Positions 36,018 to 45,279 of a stretch of DNA of 64,000 nt are shown in pieces. Source of the DNA: an uncultured Candidatus Entotheonella sp. (lineage in GTDB: Bacteria; Tectomicrobia; Entotheonellia; Entotheonellales; Entotheonellaceae). The notes beneath the pieces are model-generated. The model did not search any database, was not told the origin of the DNA, and worked only from the letters and a program-made list of their open reading frames with translations. Position 1 is the stretch's first letter; every line of letters begins with the position of its first letter. The position numbers and the translations under genes were made by a program. The stretch covers positions 545,300-609,299 of the forward strand of contig OX639990.1 in the NCBI GenBank assembly GCA_951828535.1, in the 5' to 3' direction.

Positions 36018-37163
36018 ATGAAATTGAGCTTGGCGTACGAAATGCAGCGGCCGGTCGTTGACGACCACGCAGTGATCGAAGAAACGATCGAGCAATGCGT
36101 TCTGGCCGACGAAATGGGTTTCGACACCATCTGGTTCGTGGAACACCACTTTCTCACCGGCTTTTCGATGTCACCGTGTCCCGAGGCTATTTTCGGGGCG
36201 TTGAGCCGCCTGACCAAACGCATCCGGCTCGGCTTCGGCGTCGTCATTCTGCCGTACCATCACCCGGTACGGGTGGCTGAACGGGTTGCCATGATCGACC
36301 ACATGTCAGGCGGGCGGGTCGATTTCGGCACCGGGCGCTCGGCGCCGTACGAGCAGACGGGTATGGGCATCGACCCACGCAACACCCGAGACATGTGGGA
36401 AGAATCGCTGTCCATGATTCCTAAGATCTGGGAGGACGGGCTGTTCGAGTGGGAAGGCCGTTTCTGGAACGTGCCGCCGCGCGACGTGCGTCCCAAGCCG
36501 TACCAGCAACCGCACCCGCCGATCTGGGTGGCGGCCCTGCAACCTACGACTTACCGGCTGGCGGCCCAGAAGGGTATCGGCGTCATGGCCCTGAGCGTCG
36601 CAGCACCTGCAACGTTGGCCGAGCACGTCCAGGAATTCAAGGAAAACGTCCGACAGGCCAAACCGGTCGGACGAGCCGTCAACGACCAGTGGCTGAGCGC
36701 GACCATGGCCTTCTGCGGAGAGGACAACAAGGCGGCGCGCGAACTGGCGGCGCAATCGCTCAAGACGTTCTTCGGTCCTGACCGCCCGTACCTGAAAGAC
36801 CAGGTGGGGGTGTACGAGCGTCTCATCGAATCCTGGGGCGGCGTGCCGGAGCACCTGGAAGCCAATTTCGCCCGTTACATCAAGAAGGACGACGGCGATG
36901 ACAGCGGCCTGGACCTCTCCGGCGGCTCGGCACAAATCGCCAACGCCATCTGGAATCAGTTCGACGCCGACACCCTGGCCGACCGCGCCGTCACGGTCTC
37001 CGGCGACCCGGAAAGCTGCCTCAAGGCCATCGAGCTGCACCGCGCCACCGGCGTCGATCAGCTGCAGTTTCTCATGGCCACTGAGACCATTCCGCACGAC
37101 AAGGTCATGTCGTCCATCGAAATGTTCGGCAAGCACGTCATCCCCAAGCTCAATCACACATAG
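36018..37163 (+). CDS. LLM-class flavin-dependent monooxygenase (luciferase-like)
   Basis: 381-residue TIM-barrel oxidoreductase that uses reduced flavin supplied by a separate reductase. Typical features are DEMGFDTIWFVEHHF near residue 35, VVILPYHHPVRVAERVAMID, and the nucleotide-contacting GRVDFGTGRSAPYE region. The C-terminal part VTVSGDPESCLKAIELHRAT is usual for bacterial-luciferase-like enzymes. GAGGGG lies upstream of the ATG. A SIS-domain gene follows 26 nt later, so they are probably co-transcribed. The substrate is unknown. Confidence 0.87.
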   Translation: MKLSLAYEMQRPVVDDHAVIEETIEQCVLADEMGFDTIWFVEHHFLTGFSMSPCPEAIFGALSRLTKRIRLGFGVVILPYHHPVRVAERVAMIDHMSGGRVDFGTGRSAPYEQTGMGIDPRNTRDMWEESLSMIPKIWEDGLFEWEGRFWNVPPRDVRPKPYQQPHPPIWVAALQPTTYRLAAQKGIGVMALSVAAPATLAEHVQEFKENVRQAKPVGRAVNDQWLSATMAFCGEDNKAARELAAQSLKTFFGPDRPYLKDQVGVYERLIESWGGVPEHLEANFARYIKKDDGDDSGLDLSGGSAQIANAIWNQFDADTLADRAVTVSGDPESCLKAIELHRATGVDQLQFLMATETIPHDKVMSSIEMFGKHVIPKLNHT

Positions 37164-37189
37164 ATGCGGCACATTCCGGGAGATTCTCG

Positions 37190-38332
37190 ATGGCTGCCGA
37201 ATCGCCCCCTCGCACCGTGATGCGGGATCAGATCACGAGCCAGCCGGCCTTGCTGCGCGATATGGTCGAGCCGGCGGCGCAACAAGTAGCTGACGCCCTG
37301 CGCAACGTGAAGCCGCAGCATTGGCAGGCCATTTACACGGCCGGCTGTGGCGATTCGTTCTACGCCGGACTGGCCTGCGAGATGGCCTTCGCGCGATTTT
37401 CCCGTCTGCCGGTCAAAGCGCTTGCGGCGATGCCATTCGCGCGCTATGAGGCGGATCAGGCGCCAACATCGGCCGGATTGTTCGGCATTTCCAATTCCGG
37501 ACAGGTCGCGCGATCAATTGAGGCCGTTGCCCTGGCGCGGGCGGCCGGCTTGGACACCGTGGCGGTGACGGGAAATGTGGAAAGCGGCATCGCGCGGGAA
37601 GCGGCAGCGGCTGTTGCCGTGCCCATTGCGCCGATGGGACGAGCGCCGGGCATCCGCTCCTACACGGTTCAGCTTGTCAGCTTGCTGCTGTGTGCGATAC
37701 GGGTCGGCGAGCTGCGGCAGGTGTTGACGGCCGCCGAGGCCGATCGCTGGCGGCAGCGGCTGGTCGAGATTGCCGATTGCATGGCGGCAACGATCGAGGC
37801 CGTTGACGTCCCGGCACGGGAAGCGGCGGAACGGTTCGGCGACCATGAGGACTGGGTATTCCTGGGTTCCGGGCCGCACTATGCAACGGCACTGTTCAGC
37901 GCCGCCAAGCTGGTGGAAAGCTGTGGCGCCAATGCCTGGGGCCAGGACATCGAGGAGTGGGGGCACATCCAGTTTTTTAACAGCCGGGAGCCCACGCCGA
38001 CCTGTCTGATCGTACCGCCGGGCCGCAGCCTCGACCGGGCCTTGGAATTGCTTTCCCACGTCAAGGCAGTCGGACGCCGCACACTCGTGGTTGCGCAAGG
38101 CGACCCCGCGTCCCTTCCCGTTAACGTGGACGTCTTCCTGCCGGTACCGCATCCGGTGCCGGAACTGTTCGCGCCGCTGGTCTATTGCTTGGCCGGAGAA
38201 CTCCTGGCCTATTACCTCGCCGAAGCCCGGCAATCCCAATTTTTCCAGCCCACCGGCGGCGTCAGCGGCGCCGGTGACCGGCTGCGCGAAAGCCGTGTCC
38301 TGCGCCGCCTCGACGAACTATCGTCCGACTGA
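37190..38332 (+). CDS. double SIS-domain protein (sugar isomerase/GlmS C-terminal-like)
   Basis: 380-residue cytoplasmic protein with two SIS (phosphosugar-binding) domains. The first contains IYTAGCGDSFYAGLACEMAF and FGISNSGQVARSIEAV; the second contains VFLGSGPHYATALFSAAKL followed by EEWGHIQFF. This is the layout of the isomerase half of GlmS and of AgaS-type deaminase/isomerases. No glutaminase domain is attached, so it is not a full GlmS. It probably handles an amino-sugar phosphate; the pairing with the LLM enzyme does not suggest a pathway. Confidence 0.82.
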   Translation: MAAESPPRTVMRDQITSQPALLRDMVEPAAQQVADALRNVKPQHWQAIYTAGCGDSFYAGLACEMAFARFSRLPVKALAAMPFARYEADQAPTSAGLFGISNSGQVARSIEAVALARAAGLDTVAVTGNVESGIAREAAAAVAVPIAPMGRAPGIRSYTVQLVSLLLCAIRVGELRQVLTAAEADRWRQRLVEIADCMAATIEAVDVPAREAAERFGDHEDWVFLGSGPHYATALFSAAKLVESCGANAWGQDIEEWGHIQFFNSREPTPTCLIVPPGRSLDRALELLSHVKAVGRRTLVVAQGDPASLPVNVDVFLPVPHPVPELFAPLVYCLAGELLAYYLAEARQSQFFQPTGGVSGAGDRLRESRVLRRLDELSSD

Positions 38333-38344
38333 TCTCGCCAGCCG

Positions 38345-39376
38345 CTAAAACCTCACAACCCGCACGCGGTGGTTGTTACTGTCGGCGATGTATAGATTGC
38401 CTTGTGCATCGACGCAGCAGCCGTGCGGGCGGTCCAATCCCGCCGCCGTCGCCGGGCCACCGTCGCCGTGCCCGCCATGTTGCCCACCGGCCACGGTGGT
38501 GACAACGCCCGTGACGGCATCAATACGGCGAATGGCGTGGTTTTCCGTATCCACCACCAGAAGGTTGCCCTGCAGATCGCAACGCAGGGCTTTTGGCGCT
38601 CCCCACGTCGCCGCCAGGGCTGAACCGCCGTCGCCACTGTAGCCGCGCTCGCCGGTTCCCGCGAAGGTCGACATGATGCCGTCGGCACCCACCTTGCGCA
38701 CCCCGCTGCCCTCCCGTTCGCAGATGTAGGTGTTGCCGCTGCCGTCCTGACACACCGCCCGTGCGCCAAGGATGCCGGCTTCGGCGGCGGGGCGGCCGTC
38801 ACCGGCGCGTACCTTCTCACCGTTGCCGGCGAAGGTGGTGATGATGCCCGTAGTGAGGTCCAGCCGGCGGACGCGATGATCTTTTACGTCGGCGATGAGC
38901 AGGCCGCCGTGCCGGTCGAGGAAGCAATCATTGGGTTCCCGCAGGGCCGCCTGCGTGGCAGGTCCGCCGTCGCCGCCCGATCCCGGCATTCCGGTTCCGG
39001 CAACGGTTGAAATGATGCCGCTCGCCGCATCCACCTTGCGGATGACGGCATTCAAGCGGTCCACAATGTACAGGTCGCCATTGTCCGCGATGTCCAGGGC
39101 ATAGGGCTGGTTCAGGGTCGCCTGCGTAGGCGGGCCGCCGTCGCCGCCATAGCCGAGTTCCCCCGTTCCAGCGACGGTGGTAATCACGCCGCTGCGCCCG
39201 TCAATGCGGCGCACGCAGTGATTCATCGCCTCCGCCACGAACAAGTTGCCTTGCCGGTCGAAGGCGCACATGAAGGGTTCGTTGAGTCGGGCCGAACCGG
39301 CCGGGCCGCCGTCGCCGTCGTATCCGGCATCCCCGATGCCTGCCCTCGTGGTGATCATGCCGTTTTCAAGTGTCAC
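38345..39376 (-). CDS. NHL-repeat beta-propeller protein
   Basis: 343-residue protein made almost wholly of six repeats. Each carries a GDGGPAT-type turn, a hydrophobic strand pair such as GNLYIADSNNHRVR, and an ITTVAGTG closing strand. This forms a single NHL propeller, normally a ligand- or protein-binding platform. No signal peptide is visible, so a cytoplasmic place is more likely. The start is GTG at 39376; the internal ATG six codons later is an alternative. It is convergent with the SIS gene, 12 nt apart. Confidence 0.85.
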   Translation of the reverse strand: MTLENGMITTRAGIGDAGYDGDGGPAGSARLNEPFMCAFDRQGNLFVAEAMNHCVRRIDGRSGVITTVAGTGELGYGGDGGPPTQATLNQPYALDIADNGDLYIVDRLNAVIRKVDAASGIISTVAGTGMPGSGGDGGPATQAALREPNDCFLDRHGGLLIADVKDHRVRRLDLTTGIITTFAGNGEKVRAGDGRPAAEAGILGARAVCQDGSGNTYICEREGSGVRKVGADGIMSTFAGTGERGYSGDGGSALAATWGAPKALRCDLQGNLLVVDTENHAIRRIDAVTGVVTTVAGGQHGGHGDGGPATAAGLDRPHGCCVDAQGNLYIADSNNHRVRVVRF

Positions 39377-39454
39377 ATGACTTCCTTTCCTGGAACAGTT
39401 TCAGATCGTTGCCGCTCATAAGCATCTGTCCATCGCCGTCACGGTCTTCGCACG

Positions 39455-39483
39455 TTGACCTCTATCAGGGTGTGGTTTACAGT
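39455..39483 (+). promoter_or_regulatory. candidate promoter of the alpha/beta hydrolase at 39555
   Basis: TTGACC (39455-39460), 17-nt spacer, TACAGT (39478-39483), leaving a leader of about 65 nt. Good spacing and a strong -35. Confidence 0.42.
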
Positions 39484-39554
39484 GGCCGCTATCAAAACCC
39501 ACACCCATTCCAAACGCCAGCGAGCGTTGTCAACCCATTGTTAAGAGGTGAGTT

Positions 39555-40484
39555 ATGCCACTCGATCCGCAAGCCCAGCAGGTCCTCGATCAATTGGCGG
39601 CGTTGGGTCTGCCCCCGAACCATATGGTAAGCCCGCAGCAGGCACGCGAGAACATGAGGAACCGGCCCCGGGTCGATGGACCGGAAGTCGCCAAGGTGGA
39701 GGACCGCAGCGTGTCCTGGCGTGACGCCGAGGTGCCGGTTCGCATTTACACGCCAGCGGGCACGGGCCCCTTTCCCATTCTGATCTGGTGCCACGGCGGC
39801 GGCATGGTGGTGGGCGATCTCGAAACCGCCGACGCCACGGCGCGGCATCTGACGGTCGAAACCGGCTGCGTGACGGTCTCGGTGGATTACCGCCTGGCGC
39901 CGGAAACGAAGTTTCCCGGGGCGTGCGACGATTGCTACGCAGCCGCGGTGTGGGCGTCGGACAACGCTGCCAGCATCCAGGGCGATGCCTCCCGCATGGC
40001 GGTTGGCGGCGACAGTGCCGGCGGCAACTTGGCTGCTGTGGTGGCACAGATGGCCCGCGACCGCGCCAATCCCGATCTGGCGTTTCAACTGTTGGTCTAT
40101 CCGATGACCTCGCTCGATTTCGAGACGTCTTCCTACGTGGACAACGCTGACGGCTATCTGCTGACCCGCGACAGCATGAAGTGGTATTGGGATCAGTACC
40201 TGGGCGCTTCCGACGATCCGAATCACCCCTACGCGGTGCCGTCCCGGGCCGGGAGCTTCAAGAATCTGCCGCCAGCGTTGGTCATCACCGCGGAGTTCGA
40301 CCCGCTGCGCGACGAGGGCGAAGCCTACGCCAAACGCCTGGAAGCCGACGGCGTCCCCACCACCCACAGCCGATACGACGGCATGATCCACGGCTTTTTC
40401 GGCATGTCCGGTGCAGTCGACAAAGCTGGCCAAGCCGTCTCTGAAGCGGCCGCGGCCATGAAAAAGGCTTTCGCCGGCAAATAG
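39555..40484 (+). CDS. alpha/beta hydrolase, HSL/esterase family IV
   Basis: 309-residue cytoplasmic carboxylesterase of the hormone-sensitive-lipase family. Hallmarks are the HGGG oxyanion motif in WCHGGGMVVGD, the nucleophile Ser in GGDSAGGNLAA, Asp in EFDPLRDEG and His in DGMIHGFF. The order and spacing are those of family IV bacterial esterases. AAGAGGTGAG precedes the ATG. A 73-residue protein follows 15 nt later and may be co-expressed. The natural ester is unknown. Confidence 0.91.
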   Translation: MPLDPQAQQVLDQLAALGLPPNHMVSPQQARENMRNRPRVDGPEVAKVEDRSVSWRDAEVPVRIYTPAGTGPFPILIWCHGGGMVVGDLETADATARHLTVETGCVTVSVDYRLAPETKFPGACDDCYAAAVWASDNAASIQGDASRMAVGGDSAGGNLAAVVAQMARDRANPDLAFQLLVYPMTSLDFETSSYVDNADGYLLTRDSMKWYWDQYLGASDDPNHPYAVPSRAGSFKNLPPALVITAEFDPLRDEGEAYAKRLEADGVPTTHSRYDGMIHGFFGMSGAVDKAGQAVSEAAAAMKKAFAGK

Positions 40485-40499
40485 GGACCCGGGAGCGAC

Positions 40500-40721
40500 A
40501 TGGCGGACGTCTACGTCATTCAGGTAATGGCGCACCATGGGTATGGCCTGGAAGGCTGGCGCACGGTGCGCAAAGCCAGTGGCGCGCCATACGGCTTTGG
40601 AAGCTATGCCTCGGCGCACGCCGCCTTGCAGGAACATTTCCCAACCCTGCGCGAGGGCCTGAACGTGCGTGTGCACCGGCTCTTGGAGCCCAGCGAACCC
40701 TTGGCGTCCGGGAAGCCATAA
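40500..40721 (+). CDS. small conserved-looking protein, 73 residues
   Basis: Unrecognised small cytoplasmic protein with strand VYVIQVMAHHGYGLEGWRTV and a Tyr/Phe/Gly block, PYGFGSYASAHAALQEHF. It has a believable start with GGGAG upstream and sits 15 nt after the esterase stop. Codon use looks like that of its neighbours, which supports a real gene. No function can be offered. Confidence 0.6.
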   Translation: MADVYVIQVMAHHGYGLEGWRTVRKASGAPYGFGSYASAHAALQEHFPTLREGLNVRVHRLLEPSEPLASGKP

Positions 40722-40734
40722 TGTCCCGGCTCAG

Positions 40735-40774
40735 AAAAAACGGCTGGCCGCATACCTGACCACGGCCAGCCGTT
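40735..40774 (-). terminator. Rho-independent terminator of the solute-binding protein gene
   Basis: Perfect 12-bp stem AACGGCTGGCCG / CGGCCAGCCGTT with a 12-nt loop. On the minus strand the stem runs directly into TTTTTT, 25 nt past the stop of the gene at 40799. It may also serve weakly for the plus-strand pair. Confidence 0.88.
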
Positions 40775-40798
40775 CCCACGATCTTGTTCAGCCTGTCT

Positions 40799-42106
40799 CT
40801 ACGCTCTTCTCTCCCGCGTGTTCTTCATGATGCGGTGGATCTGATCCTCACCCCACTGCAGGGCCGCTTTGACGTTCTTGCCGCGAATCGCCTTGGCCAC
40901 CATGTCGGGTAGCACATAGACTTCGTCGATGCGCGCCACTTCCGGGTTCGGGTGATACGGCCAGCCGCGCGGGTGGCCGAATTCGCCCTCCAGGGGCAGG
41001 ACTTTCAGCTTCTCGTCGGTAGCCCAGATTGGGTGTGTCTCAAATTCCCGTACCGGGCCGTGGTTGAAGGCCATGCTGGCGACCACCCACTTGTTGAAAT
41101 TCTCCGGCTCGAACAAGTAGCGAAGGAATTCGCGCGCCCCTTCGGGATTGCGCGAAAACTTCCAAATGCCAAGGCTGACGATCGGCGGCGCGTTGTGGCG
41201 GCCAGCCGGCCCGGCGGGGGTGGGATGGTGATTGATGTCCTTTGCAATGTCCATCTTCTTGGCCAGCGCCGCGTTGTACGGGCTGATGGGGTTGTGAATC
41301 CACGACCCCCGGCCCGACAGCAGGAAACGGTTGTTGCTGGCATCATCCCAGGCCAGTACCTCATCGGTCATCGCTTTGTCGAATAGCTCGCGGTAGAACT
41401 CCATGGCCTCTTCGGTCTGCGGCGAGCGGATGGCGACCTGCCCCTCTTCGTCGATCACCTTGCCGCCGAAGCACCAGTTAATCGACCAGAAGGTGGTGTT
41501 AGCATCACCGGCGTGGCTGATGGCGATACCGACCGGATGCCCGGCCTTTTTCAGCTTGGTGCCCGCCGCCAGTACGTCGGCCCACGTGTCCGGCCACGCC
41601 AAGTCATGCTGCGCGAACAGCGCCTGGTTGACCGTGCCGGGAAACGACACCCAGAACCACGGCACCGAACGCCACGTGCCCTTGACGCGAAAGCTCTGCT
41701 CGCAGAACGGGTACCAGCCGCCCAGCTTGCTGCCCAGCTCGTCCACCAGGTCGTCCACGGGCAGGAGCTGCTTTTCGTACAGCCAGGGGAAGGCACCGCC
41801 CATGATCATAATGTCGTGACCCCGTTGGGCGTTGACCTCGGCCGCCTGCTTGGCCGGTATTTGCAGGTGGGAAATGGTGTCCACCTGCACCTTGGCGCCG
41901 TAGATTTCGCTGAATTCCGCGGCCTGACGGCGTAGTTCCTCGTCCGACGTCGGCACGAAGTGGTTCCAACTGAGCATCGTAACCCGCTTCTTGCGGGCCG
42001 CAATCGCCGGCGGAACCATCATCAGCCCCGCCGTGGTAGCCGTCGCCGTGCTCAGGAACTGCCGCCGGCTCAACGCGCCCTTGCCGCGTTTGCTTCTTTG
42101 CTGCAT
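40799..42106 (-). CDS. solute-binding protein (extracellular, family 1), Tat-exported, solitary
   Basis: 435-residue periplasmic binding protein. The twin-arginine signal reads LSRRQFLSTATATTAG and ends near AIAA. The mature fold has the family 1 layout: VTMLSWNHFVPTSDEE as first strand, and the FEPENFNKWVV region near the C-terminus. AAGGGAG precedes the ATG. No permease or ATPase gene is adjacent; a strong terminator follows, so it is a single-gene unit. It may feed a transporter elsewhere, perhaps the one at 1.5-5.8 kb. Confidence 0.87.
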   Translation of the reverse strand: MQQRSKRGKGALSRRQFLSTATATTAGLMMVPPAIAARKKRVTMLSWNHFVPTSDEELRRQAAEFSEIYGAKVQVDTISHLQIPAKQAAEVNAQRGHDIMIMGGAFPWLYEKQLLPVDDLVDELGSKLGGWYPFCEQSFRVKGTWRSVPWFWVSFPGTVNQALFAQHDLAWPDTWADVLAAGTKLKKAGHPVGIAISHAGDANTTFWSINWCFGGKVIDEEGQVAIRSPQTEEAMEFYRELFDKAMTDEVLAWDDASNNRFLLSGRGSWIHNPISPYNAALAKKMDIAKDINHHPTPAGPAGRHNAPPIVSLGIWKFSRNPEGAREFLRYLFEPENFNKWVVASMAFNHGPVREFETHPIWATDEKLKVLPLEGEFGHPRGWPYHPNPEVARIDEVYVLPDMVAKAIRGKNVKAALQWGEDQIHRIMKNTRERRA

Positions 42107-42361
42107 GGTGTTTCTCCCTTAACAGTGACCTCGATCCTCGACGCGACCAATTAGCTCGGCATGATACTGCACGGCGAACAGCGGGTCCATGACAACCTCA
42201 AAGGTCCTGCGGGGAGCGGGGATGCCTCTGTATCGTCTGGCCGGCTCATCCGAGAGGCCGGTCAATTCACGCTTGACCGCGGCCTTGCCGGGTGTATGAT
42301 GCCGCGCATTGAGGGCGAGATGCCCTGCAACTGAGGCACAATTAACGACAAGGAGAGAGCG

Positions 42362-43351
42362 ATGCAATTGACGCTACCCAGATCCGGGTTGATGGCCATG
42401 GTTGTACTCGGGATGTTCGTTTTGCCCGGTTTCCTTGGTTTGGCGGCGGCGCAAGAGACCCCAATAGGTCCGGTATGTTGGCCGTCGGAGTGGGGTCCGG
42501 ACGATCAACGGGGAGCGGCGAACCGCATCACCCCGGCCAAGATCATGGAGGCGGTGTCCCTGATCCAGGAAGGCAAAATTTACCAGTTGGGACGGGTCTA
42601 TGAACACGGCATGTCGATGCCCGGCAAGCGGCACTACAGCCTGACGATCCCCGGCCTGCCCACGTACACGCCGTTCGCCAAGAACCAGATCATCGGCAAC
42701 GACGAGATGGTGAGCGCGGAAATTGGCCAGGTGGGCACGCAGTTTGACGGCCTCGGCCACGTCGGCGTGCAGGTGGGCGACGACGAAATCTTCTACAACG
42801 GCAACAAGCTGGCCGACTTTGGCGACACCTATGGGCTGAAGCGCCTCGGCGTCGAGAACGTCGGGGTGTTCTTCACCCGCGGCGTCCTGCTCGACGTCGC
42901 CGCCTACAAGGGCGTCGACCGGCTGGAGGGGGGATACGTCATCACCATTGACGACATCAAGGGCACCCTGGCCCGCCAGGGCGTCGACATCGGGGAAGGC
43001 GACGTGATCGTGTTTCACACGGGTCACGGTTCACTATGGATGGTGGACAATGACGCCTATGGCGGCCCCGTGCCCGGACCCAGCGTGACGACGGTCAAGT
43101 GGCTGATTGAGCAGAAACCCGTCATGCTGGCCTCCGATACGTGGCCGGTAGAGGCAGTACCGGGCGAGGACCCGGAACGGGCTTTTGAGAGTCACCAGCA
43201 TCTGCTGGTGTGCAATGGCATCTACATCCATGAGAATCTCGACACGGCAGCCTTGGCGGCGGACAAGGTGTACGAGTTCGCCTACATCTACTCGCCGCTT
43301 CGTCTCAAGGGCGCTACCGGCTCGCCGGGCAATCCGATCGCCGTCAGATAA
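42362..43351 (+). CDS. exported cyclase family protein
   Basis: 329-residue relative of the kynurenine-formamidase-like cyclases, but with a signal peptide (LMAMVVLGMFVLPGFLGLAAA). The metal-site region is present as VGTQFDGLGHVGVQVGDD and is followed by FFTRGVLLDVAAYKG. Because it is exported, its substrate must be periplasmic. It differs clearly from the cytoplasmic homologue at 6036. AAGGAGAGAG precedes the ATG. It is divergent from the solute-binding gene, so the two may be linked by regulation. Confidence 0.82.
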   Translation: MQLTLPRSGLMAMVVLGMFVLPGFLGLAAAQETPIGPVCWPSEWGPDDQRGAANRITPAKIMEAVSLIQEGKIYQLGRVYEHGMSMPGKRHYSLTIPGLPTYTPFAKNQIIGNDEMVSAEIGQVGTQFDGLGHVGVQVGDDEIFYNGNKLADFGDTYGLKRLGVENVGVFFTRGVLLDVAAYKGVDRLEGGYVITIDDIKGTLARQGVDIGEGDVIVFHTGHGSLWMVDNDAYGGPVPGPSVTTVKWLIEQKPVMLASDTWPVEAVPGEDPERAFESHQHLLVCNGIYIHENLDTAALAADKVYEFAYIYSPLRLKGATGSPGNPIAVR

Positions 43352-43460
43352 CCCTTCCTAACCGAAACCGGCGCGGCATCTTTCGGGTGCCGTGCCGGGT
43401 CTGCTGGGGTCCGCATGGGTTCCCGGCGCATGAATGCGGAGCGACCCATGCCGGGTCAAC

Positions 43461-43493
43461 AAAAAGACGGGGGCAACCTGATGGTTGCCCCCG
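43461..43493 (-). terminator. Rho-independent terminator of the lipoprotein gene
   Basis: 11-bp stem with CGGGGGCAACC and GGTTGCCCCCG around a 4-nt loop. On the minus strand it is followed by TCTTTTTG. It lies 31 nt beyond the lipoprotein stop. Confidence 0.82.
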
Positions 43494-43523
43494 CCTTCGG
43501 CCTGGAATGAACCGGACATGCGC

Positions 43524-45002
43524 CTATCGCTCAGCCCCGAAAGAACCGGCGAAGCTTTGGTCGCCCTTCGTGGCGCCGAACGTGCCGGCAAAGGAAGTAG
43601 GATGGTCGGTGGCGGCATCACCGTTTCCGAAGAACAGGCCCCCCCATCTGCCTTGCCAGCCGCCATCAGCAGAGGTCTCGCCTTCAGTCCAGCCGCCGGC
43701 CCAAGCCTCCCATTCCTCTTGCAGCCAGGCGTGGTACCAGGACAGGTAGATATTGGTGTTCCGTTCCCCTATCGGCCCCAAGCTCAACTCCGTCAGCGGC
43801 GACGTTTTACCCCCATCTATGTTAAGATCGTAGACGCGTCCGACAGCCGAGCCGAAGTCGTCGGCCGTGCCGAAGTCAGCCGTCAATTCAACCTTCGCGT
43901 TGAAGGGACTGATCATCGTCGCCTCCGCATACATCCCGGCCGCCTCTCCTTCGTACTCGGCAGTCCCGGCGAGCCCCTGCAGGTTATTCACCTGGAAGGG
44001 GTCGCCACCACCCGCGAACACCCCGAAGTCAAAGTCGCTGGCGGCTGTAACGTCTTCCGGAACGAACAGCCAGAAGCCGAAATTGAGATAGTCCGTCGCT
44101 GCTACGAGCTCGCGCCCGGAGCCGGCAAGTTCTACCGCCGCGCTTCCGTCTTCAGGCGTGAAGAGCACGGGATCCCCTCGACTGTCGGGGATGTATCCCG
44201 GAGCCAATTGATACCGTGAGACCTGAAGAGCGCAATACCAACTGGTTCCCGTGGCACATGTAAATGTTCCTGGCATGTCGTCCAGAGAACCGCCCAAACC
44301 CTCTTCCGGAACGATAACGAATATGCCATCTTGGTCTGCCGGGATGGCAGCAATCCGGGAATCAGTCAAGGCGATGTCGTGATAACTCGTATCTCGATAG
44401 AGATTACCGGCGAACCCGGACGGGTCGCCTGGGTTATCGGATTCTTGCAGATCGGTGAACAAACGAAGCGTCAGTTTTCCGGCGGCCTCATACGCAGTTA
44501 TGGCCTCGAATCCCTGCCACTCCGAGCCGAGGCCATGATTCTCGACCGCGCGGTGTGACCTCGTTACGCCTTCCACGTCTCTGCCGTCCGTATGAACTTC
44601 TCGGCCAAACCAGACGTCCGGATCGCTGTGCGAGGGAGTAGATCGCCATATCCCGCCGCCGACTTCAAGTTCGCTCTCCTCGTTGTACCACGGTAGAACA
44701 AAGGCCCAACTGCCGTCCCGGTAGGATTGCGACATAGAGGCATACTCGAAGGCTACGGTATGGCGGAGATACCCAGTAATGGGCTCCCCAGCCTCTGATT
44801 CGACTGAGAGGCTAGTGGCATCCTTGATCCTGTCCGCCGCCGCCGCGACAGCTTGCGGGTCCGTCGGAAACGGCTCCGGTGCCATGGCCGAGCTTCCATT
44901 ACCAGAGCTTGAACAACCAACCAGTGCCGCGCAGAGCGCGACGACCAGACAAATCAGACCTAAGTTCCAACCTGCGCGCGGTTTAGGGTCAAATGGTGTC
45001 AT
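43524..45002 (-). CDS. outer-membrane-type lipoprotein with TbpB-like C-terminal barrel motifs
   Basis: 492-residue lipoprotein. The signal peptide ends in the lipobox ALVGCSSS, so Cys would be lipid-modified. The mature protein is Gly/Ser/Asp-rich with many short strands. Near the C-terminus, TSFAGTFGATKGDQSFAGSF followed by GAER resembles the closing strands of transferrin-binding-protein-B-like and Slam-dependent surface lipoproteins, where FGAxR repeats are common. ATG at 45002 is preceded by AGGA at 8 nt; upstream in-frame starts exist but push the lipobox too deep. The gene is monocistronic with its own terminator. The ligand is unknown. Confidence 0.72.
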   Translation of the reverse strand: MTPFDPKPRAGWNLGLICLVVALCAALVGCSSSGNGSSAMAPEPFPTDPQAVAAAADRIKDATSLSVESEAGEPITGYLRHTVAFEYASMSQSYRDGSWAFVLPWYNEESELEVGGGIWRSTPSHSDPDVWFGREVHTDGRDVEGVTRSHRAVENHGLGSEWQGFEAITAYEAAGKLTLRLFTDLQESDNPGDPSGFAGNLYRDTSYHDIALTDSRIAAIPADQDGIFVIVPEEGLGGSLDDMPGTFTCATGTSWYCALQVSRYQLAPGYIPDSRGDPVLFTPEDGSAAVELAGSGRELVAATDYLNFGFWLFVPEDVTAASDFDFGVFAGGGDPFQVNNLQGLAGTAEYEGEAAGMYAEATMISPFNAKVELTADFGTADDFGSAVGRVYDLNIDGGKTSPLTELSLGPIGERNTNIYLSWYHAWLQEEWEAWAGGWTEGETSADGGWQGRWGGLFFGNGDAATDHPTSFAGTFGATKGDQSFAGSFGAER

Positions 45003-45279
45003 GGCACTGTTCCTCATGTGTATCCGACGGATATCGGCGTGCTTGGCTTGCCTTGGCATACGCTACCAAGCTTGCTGAAATGGCAAATCGCCATTTATGG
45101 CATCATAACACACCCGCTGTTTGCGGCCTTGATGCGCAGAGTTGGCCTCACTCTCAACTCTCTAGAACACCATCTCTCCAACTTCAGGCTATTCTCCCAA
45201 AACGCCAAAACCCGCGTGATTACTGACCCAGACGAAGCTGCGTGGATTACTCGCGGCAGACGCTGGCGATCTCGGTCCG

